Below, in pieces: positions 7,326 to 10,596 of a stretch of 10,596 bases of DNA. The notes beneath the pieces are model-generated. The model was not told the origin of the DNA. It did no database searches and saw nothing but the letters and a program-made list of their open reading frames with translations. This DNA comes from JAVKFF01 sp040226215. Lineage in GTDB: Bacteria > Pseudomonadota > Alphaproteobacteria > DSM-16000 > Inquilinaceae. Numbering within the stretch: the stretch's first letter is position 1; every line of letters starts with the position of its first letter. The stretch is taken from NCBI GenBank assembly GCA_040226215.1, contig JAVKFF010000014.1, forward strand, positions 1-10,596. The letters run 5' to 3'. The position numbers and the translations under genes were made by a program.

Positions 7326-7356
7326 GGCCGGCGCCCGCCCTGGGCGGACGCCGGCC
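7326..7356 (-). repeat. Strong GC hairpin between the dmdA-like and metF-like genes
   Basis: On the minus strand GGCCGGCGTCCGC (7356-7344), a five-base loop and GCGGGCGCCGGCC (7338-7326) form a 13-base-pair stem with a single G-U pair. There is no T tract after it, so it is not a standard Rho-independent terminator. Read from the plus strand the same position would be an A-C mismatch, which favours function in the minus-strand RNA. It fills much of the 73-base gap and could stabilise or attenuate the transcript. Confidence 0.65.
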
Positions 7357-7366
7357 GGAGCGGGCC

Positions 7367-8743
7367 TCAATAGGCGGTGTCGCGCCCCTGGCTCCTGGCC
7401 CGTTCCCGGGCATTCGGATTGACCGAGGGTCGGAAGGGCACGTCGACCACTGTGGCGTCGACCGACGTGCCGGCGACCAGCGCGTATTCGTCCGGCAGCC
7501 AGACCCGGAGCTGGGTGCCGACGCCGGCATGGCTGACCGGCACGTGGCAGAGCGCGATGTTGGTCTCGAGCTCCGGCGAGTACCAGGGCGAGGTGACGTA
7601 GCCGATCGGCTCGTCGCCGCCCTCGGCGTCGGAGATCAGCCAGAAGTCCGGCGCGTAGTCGGTGATCGGCAGGCCGCCCATCTTGATGCCGACCAGGGTG
7701 TTGCGGAACGGCGGCCGGCCGGCCTCGATCTCGGCGCGCACCTCCTCCAGCCGGGTGCGACCGATATAATCGGCCTCCTTCTTGCGCGGCACCTGGTAGG
7801 CGAGGTTGCACTGGAAGGGCAGCGTCTCCTGGTCCAGATCCTGGCCCCAGGAGAGGATGCCGGCGGCGATGCGGCGGTGATGGGCGGGGGCGATGACCAT
7901 CAGATTGTGCTTCTCGCCCGCCGCCAGGACGGCGTTCCACATGTCCTCGGCATGCAGCGTGGCGTCGCGCAGATAGATCTCGTAGCCCTTCTCGCCGGTG
8001 AAGCCGGTCTGCGAGATGACCACGGGATGGCCGGCGATCTCCGCCTCCATCAGCCCGTAATAGGGGATGGCGCGCACCGCCTCGCCGAACAGGTCGGCCA
8101 TCAGGGCCTCGGATTTCGGGCCCTGGATCTGCACCGGGCAGACGTCGATCTCGCCGATCGTCACGTCGAAGCCCATGCCGATATTCACCCCGCGCAGCCA
8201 CCACTCGATATCGCTGTCCGAGAGCGAGAACCAGAATTCGTCCTCGGCCAGGCGCAGCAGGACGGGATCGTTGAGGATGCCGCCGGCCTCGTTGCAAAGG
8301 ATCACGTACTTGCCGTTCATCGGCCGGATGCGCGTGGCGTCGCGGGTGATGACGTAGTTCACGAAGGCCTCGGCGTCGGGTCCCTTGACCTGGATCTGAC
8401 GTTCCACCGCCACGTTCCACATGGTCACGTGGTTGACCAGCGCCTCGTACTCCACCATGGCGCCGCCATCCTCCGGCCGGACATAGCCGCGCGGATGGTA
8501 GACCCGGTTGTATACGGTGGCGCGCCAGCAGCCCGCCTGGTGCGACAGGTGCCAGTAGGGCGACTTGCGCACCCGGGTGGAGATCAGCATCTCGACCGGC
8601 GTGCGGCCGGACTGGCGCAGATTGACCGGCACCTTGCGGTCGCTCTGGTCGACGGTGGGGCACTGCCGGCTGGTCCAGGGTGAGACCGGACGGTCGAGGG
8701 ATTCGGGCGCTTTGAGAGTCAGGTCGCTCATTTCGTCGCTCAT
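7367..8743 (-). CDS. DmdA/GcvT-like tetrahydrofolate methyltransferase, substrate unknown
   Basis: This 458-residue cytoplasmic protein has the GcvT folate fold and looks most like the DmdA branch (dimethylsulfoniopropionate demethylase and relatives), which moves a methyl group to THF to give 5-methyl-THF. DmdA-like blocks are WNVAVERQIQVKGPDAE (109-125), NEAGGILNDPVLLRLAED (151-168), FSLSDSD (172-178), QIQGPKSEALMADLFGE (205-221) and GYEIYL (253-258). The C-terminal barrel has GYVTSPWYSPEL (381-392). It is about 90 residues longer than classical DmdA, with extra N- and C-terminal sequence. Where I recall DmdA having a lysine-containing SKQGG loop, this protein has TGEKGYE, as GcvT does, so true DMSP demethylase activity is doubtful. 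Starts at 8743 (chosen), 8731 or a TTG at 8749 are possible; none has a good ribosome site. The metF-like and fhs genes follow, as expected for a methyl-THF producer. Confidence 0.8.
   Translation of the reverse strand: MSDEMSDLTLKAPESLDRPVSPWTSRQCPTVDQSDRKVPVNLRQSGRTPVEMLISTRVRKSPYWHLSHQAGCWRATVYNRVYHPRGYVRPEDGGAMVEYEALVNHVTMWNVAVERQIQVKGPDAEAFVNYVITRDATRIRPMNGKYVILCNEAGGILNDPVLLRLAEDEFWFSLSDSDIEWWLRGVNIGMGFDVTIGEIDVCPVQIQGPKSEALMADLFGEAVRAIPYYGLMEAEIAGHPVVISQTGFTGEKGYEIYLRDATLHAEDMWNAVLAAGEKHNLMVIAPAHHRRIAAGILSWGQDLDQETLPFQCNLAYQVPRKKEADYIGRTRLEEVRAEIEAGRPPFRNTLVGIKMGGLPITDYAPDFWLISDAEGGDEPIGYVTSPWYSPELETNIALCHVPVSHAGVGTQLRVWLPDEYALVAGTSVDATVVDVPFRPSVNPNARERARSQGRDTAY
8723..8743 (-). repeat. 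Duplicated start segment of the dmdA-like gene
   Basis: ATGAGCGAC occurs twice, at 8743-8735 and 8731-8723 on the minus strand, separated by GAA, so the protein begins MSDEMSDL. Both ATGs are in the same frame, giving two possible starts four codons apart. The repeat is short and may be chance. Confidence 0.6.
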
Positions 8744-8866
8744 CGGCAAGGGTTGGTGGAACGTCGTTGTCCCATTCGCGCCGATCCGCGCACTGGCGTC
8801 TGTCCCAGGAGCGACATCGAGGAAAAGAATTTCGTCACGCGATGCGAATTCGGCGCCATCCCGCGC
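8744..8866 (-). other. Intergenic gap between soxG and the dmdA-like gene
   Basis: This is the largest non-coding stretch in the window (about 120 bases) and the only natural place for a promoter inside the minus-strand set. It is visibly more AT-rich near 8823-8851 than its surroundings. The motif TGGGACA occurs twice on the minus strand, in TCCTGGGACAGA and AATGGGACAACG. I cannot identify a convincing -35/-10 pair or a known operator. It probably separates the sarcosine oxidase genes from the downstream C1 genes as two transcription units. Confidence 0.35.
8823..8851 (-). terminator. Possible weak Rho-independent terminator after soxG
   Basis: On the minus strand GAATTCG (8851-8845), a 10-base loop and CGAAATTC (8834-8827) form a 7-base-pair stem with one bulged A, directly followed by TTTT (8826-8823). 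It begins 15 bases after the soxG stop. The stem is short and AT-rich, so strength is doubtful. The same inverted repeat could instead be an operator half-site pair for the downstream gene. Confidence 0.35.
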
Positions 8867-9469
8867 TCACAGTGGCTTCCCGGCATCCTCCACGAGGCGT
8901 AGCGCGTCGGCGAGCCAGCCGGCGAGGTAGCGCGCGAAGGAGTTGCGCACCAGGATCTCGAAGCAGGGCCTGTCGTCGGTCAGCGCCAGCATCACCCGCG
9001 CCTTGGCCAGCATCGTCTGGGCGCAGGCGTCGGGCGCGAAGGCCCGGGCATGCAGGTCGAGGGCGCAACCCGCCGACAAGGCCTCGCGCGCCAGCGGGCC
9101 TGTGAGCGCGAGGCCCGTGTAGGTGTGCGAGACATCGGTGACGGCGAGCCAGGGATCGTCGCCGCGCGCGTCGCGAATGGCCCGTTCGAGCGGCGCCGCC
9201 TTCCCATCGGGTGCCGTCAGCAGCCATTCGTCCGGCCCCAGCCACCAGGCGGCGGCGCCGGCCTCGCCGACCTGCCGTCGGTTCGCCTCCAGCGGCGGGC
9301 GCACCCCCATCGCCGCCGCGACCGCATCGAGGAATCCGGCGTCCCGCGGCCGGCCCCTCAGGTTCAGCAAGGTTGCCGGCGGCAGGACCGCCAGCGCCGC
9401 GTGGTCTGTCCCGTCCGGTAGCGGATGCCAGGCCGGCCGGGACGCCGCCGTCATCGCCTCAGTCGCCAT
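8867..9469 (-). CDS. soxG: Sarcosine oxidase gamma subunit
   Basis: This 200-residue protein is the gamma subunit of heterotetrameric sarcosine oxidase (SoxBDAG), which converts sarcosine, oxygen and THF into glycine, hydrogen peroxide and 5,10-methylene-THF. The small gamma subunit shares the GcvT-like fold but is a structural partner rather than the catalytic one. Family blocks are clear: WWLGPDEWLL (75-84), TDVSHTYTGLALTGPLARE (111-129), GCALDL (134-139), CAQTMLAKA (149-157) and RNSFARYLAGWLADA (175-189). Length is normal for the family. The ATG at 9469 overlaps the soxA stop by 11 bases, pointing to translational coupling; a second ATG at 9454 would start just after that stop but has a ribosome site too close to it. 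This completes the usual soxBDAG order at its 3' end. A gap and possible terminator follow. Confidence 0.93.
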   Translation of the reverse strand: MATEAMTAASRPAWHPLPDGTDHAALAVLPPATLLNLRGRPRDAGFLDAVAAAMGVRPPLEANRRQVGEAGAAAWWLGPDEWLLTAPDGKAAPLERAIRDARGDDPWLAVTDVSHTYTGLALTGPLAREALSAGCALDLHARAFAPDACAQTMLAKARVMLALTDDRPCFEILVRNSFARYLAGWLADALRLVEDAGKPL

Positions 9470-10596
9470 CGCGCCTGGCTCCCTCCCTGTCGACGAAGAC
9501 CGGATCGGTGATGCGCACCGGCACCGCGCCATCGCCCAGCGCCGCCTCGATCACCTCGCCGTGCCGGGCCTGGCCGCCGGCCACCAGGGCGAGACAGAAA
9601 TGCCGGCCGAGCGCGGCGCTCCAGTAGCTGGAGGTGACGAAGCCCAGCATCGGCACGGGCGGCGGCCTGCCGGCCATGCCACGCTCGACGAGCTGGGCGC
9701 CCTCCGGGATATGCCGGCCGCCATCCTCCGGCAGCAGACCGACGAGCTGCCGGCGATCCGGGCGCCGGCAATCGGACCGGGCGAGCGAGCGGCGGCCGAT
9801 GAAGTCCTTCTTCGCCGACACCATGCGTGCGAGGCCGAGATCGGCCGGCGTCTGGGTGCCGTCGGTCTCCTGGCCGACGATGATGAAGCCCTTCTCGGCG
9901 CGCAGGACGTGCATGGTCTCGGTGCCGTAGGGGGTGATGCCGAAGGGCGCGCCCGCCGCCATCGCCGCCTCCCACAGCCGGGGACCATCGCGCCAGGGCA
10001 CGTTGATCTCGTACTGCAGCTCGCCGGTGAAGCTGATGCGGAAGACCCGGGCGTCGAGCCCCGCCACCACCACGTCCCGCCAGGCGAGGAAGGGGAAGTC
10101 CGCGAGGTCGAGACCGGGCGCCAGCGCGGCCATGACATCGCGGCTGCGCGGCCCGGCGAGGCCGATGGTGGCGAACTGCTCGGTCACGGAGGTCAGGCGC
10201 ACGCGCAGCTCCGGCCACTCGGTCTGCAGGTATTCCTCCAGATGGTCGAGCACGTTGGCCGCACCGCCGGTCGTCGTGGTCATGAAGTAGCGGTCCTCGG
10301 CGATCCGCGCGGTGGTGCCGTCGTCGAAAACCATGCCGTCTTCCTTCAGCATCACGCCGTAGCGCGCCTGACCGACCTTAAGCGTCGTCCAGCCGTTGAT
10401 GTAGACGCGGTTCAGGAACGCCGCCGCGTCCGGGCCCTGGATGTCGATCTTGCCCAGCGTCGAGGCGTCGAGGATGCCCACACCCCGGCGCACCGCGGCG
10501 CATTCCCGCGCCACCGCCTGGACCATGGTTTCGCCGGCCGCCGGGTAGTGGCGCGGGCGCTTCCACTGGCCGACATCCTCGAAGACGGCGCCGGCG
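9459..10596 (-). CDS. soxA: Sarcosine oxidase alpha subunit, C-terminal part (cut by window edge)
   Basis: Only the last 378 codons are present; the frame runs off the right edge, and the ATG at 10526 is internal, because GAVFEDVGQWKRPRHYP is encoded in frame upstream of it, typical of the SoxA interior. The visible portion is the GcvT-type folate-binding half of the large subunit: CAAVRRGVGILDASTLGK, then GMVFDDGTTARI with Asp-Asp at the position matching the GcvT catalytic Asp (codons 10320-10325), SFTGELQYEINVP, the block GTETMHVLRAEKGFIIVGQE, and TPADLGL. The missing N-terminal half should hold the NAD-binding and ferredoxin-like domains of this subunit. In the holoenzyme it receives the imine or formaldehyde equivalent made at the beta-subunit flavin and forms methylene-THF. 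soxG follows with an 11-base overlap. soxB and soxD are expected upstream, outside this window. Confidence 0.95.
   Translation of the reverse strand, partial: AGAVFEDVGQWKRPRHYPAAGETMVQAVARECAAVRRGVGILDASTLGKIDIQGPDAAAFLNRVYINGWTTLKVGQARYGVMLKEDGMVFDDGTTARIAEDRYFMTTTTGGAANVLDHLEEYLQTEWPELRVRLTSVTEQFATIGLAGPRSRDVMAALAPGLDLADFPFLAWRDVVVAGLDARVFRISFTGELQYEINVPWRDGPRLWEAAMAAGAPFGITPYGTETMHVLRAEKGFIIVGQETDGTQTPADLGLARMVSAKKDFIGRRSLARSDCRRPDRRQLVGLLPEDGGRHIPEGAQLVERGMAGRPPPVPMLGFVTSSYWSAALGRHFCLALVAGGQARHGEVIEAALGDGAVPVRITDPVFVDREGARRDGD

Noticed and set aside
7326..7356. Reading the GC hairpin as a Rho-independent terminator
   Set aside because: No T tract follows the stem on either strand, and the downstream genes have a matching function.
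7294..7530. N-terminal extension of the metF-like gene to 7530
   Set aside because: The extension overlaps the end of the dmdA-like coding region, is Arg/Pro-rich, and ignores the good ribosome site in front of ATG 7293.
7200..8663. A 487-codon minus-strand frame overlapping the dmdA-like gene
   Set aside because: It is out of frame with the conserved DmdA-like protein and its product is Arg/Pro/Gly-rich without recognisable motifs.
6869..8683. A 604-codon + strand frame opposite the metF-like and dmdA-like genes
   Set aside because: Antisense shadow: repetitive composition, no family motifs, and both minus-strand genes beneath it show clear homology.
10378..10526. ATG at 10526 as the start of a separate GcvT-like gene
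   Set aside because: The frame continues to the window edge with SoxA-typical sequence, so the ATG is internal to soxA.

Overview
This window is very GC-rich and almost wholly coding. Gene content and codon use fit a high-GC alphaproteobacterium, perhaps Rhodospirillales or a relative. That placement is inferred from the style of the proteins; there is no rRNA or marker gene here to prove it. I see no tRNA, rRNA, CRISPR array, insertion sequence, integrase or phage gene.

Left part, + strand (about 1-2124): a compact run of three genes. Two are tandem paralogues (63-506 and 537-986) encoding small proteins with N-terminal signal peptides and no recognised function. They are followed after 10 bases by a multi-pass acyltransferase-3 family membrane protein (GTG start at 997). 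Tight spacing suggests one transcript. A possible upstream gene may end in an ATGA overlap at 63-66.

Right part, - strand (10596 down to 2096): six genes of methylamine and one-carbon metabolism. In transcription order they are: soxA (sarcosine oxidase alpha; only the C-terminal 378 codons are inside the window); soxG (gamma), overlapping soxA by 11 bases; a gap of about 120 bases holding a possible weak terminator; a DmdA/GcvT-like tetrahydrofolate (THF) methyltransferase of unknown substrate; a short MetF-type methylene-THF reductase homologue; fhs (formate-THF ligase); and an 817-residue FAD oxidoreductase fused to GcvT domains, of the dimethylglycine/sarcosine dehydrogenase type. soxB and soxD would be expected just beyond the right edge.

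The - strand genes make biochemical sense together. The sarcosine oxidase and the FAD-GcvT enzyme should strip N-methyl groups from sarcosine or dimethylglycine and leave them as 5,10-methylene-THF. The DmdA-like protein would instead produce 5-methyl-THF, which the MetF homologue could oxidise to methylene-THF. Fhs connects 10-formyl-THF with formate and ATP. FolD, needed between methylene- and formyl-THF, is not in the window. The DmdA-like gene has no obvious substrate and is the most interesting enzymatic unknown. The secreted paralogue pair with its acyltransferase is the most interesting uncharacterised cluster. The two gene sets converge and their coding ends overlap tail to tail by 29 bases (2096-2124), with no terminator between them.
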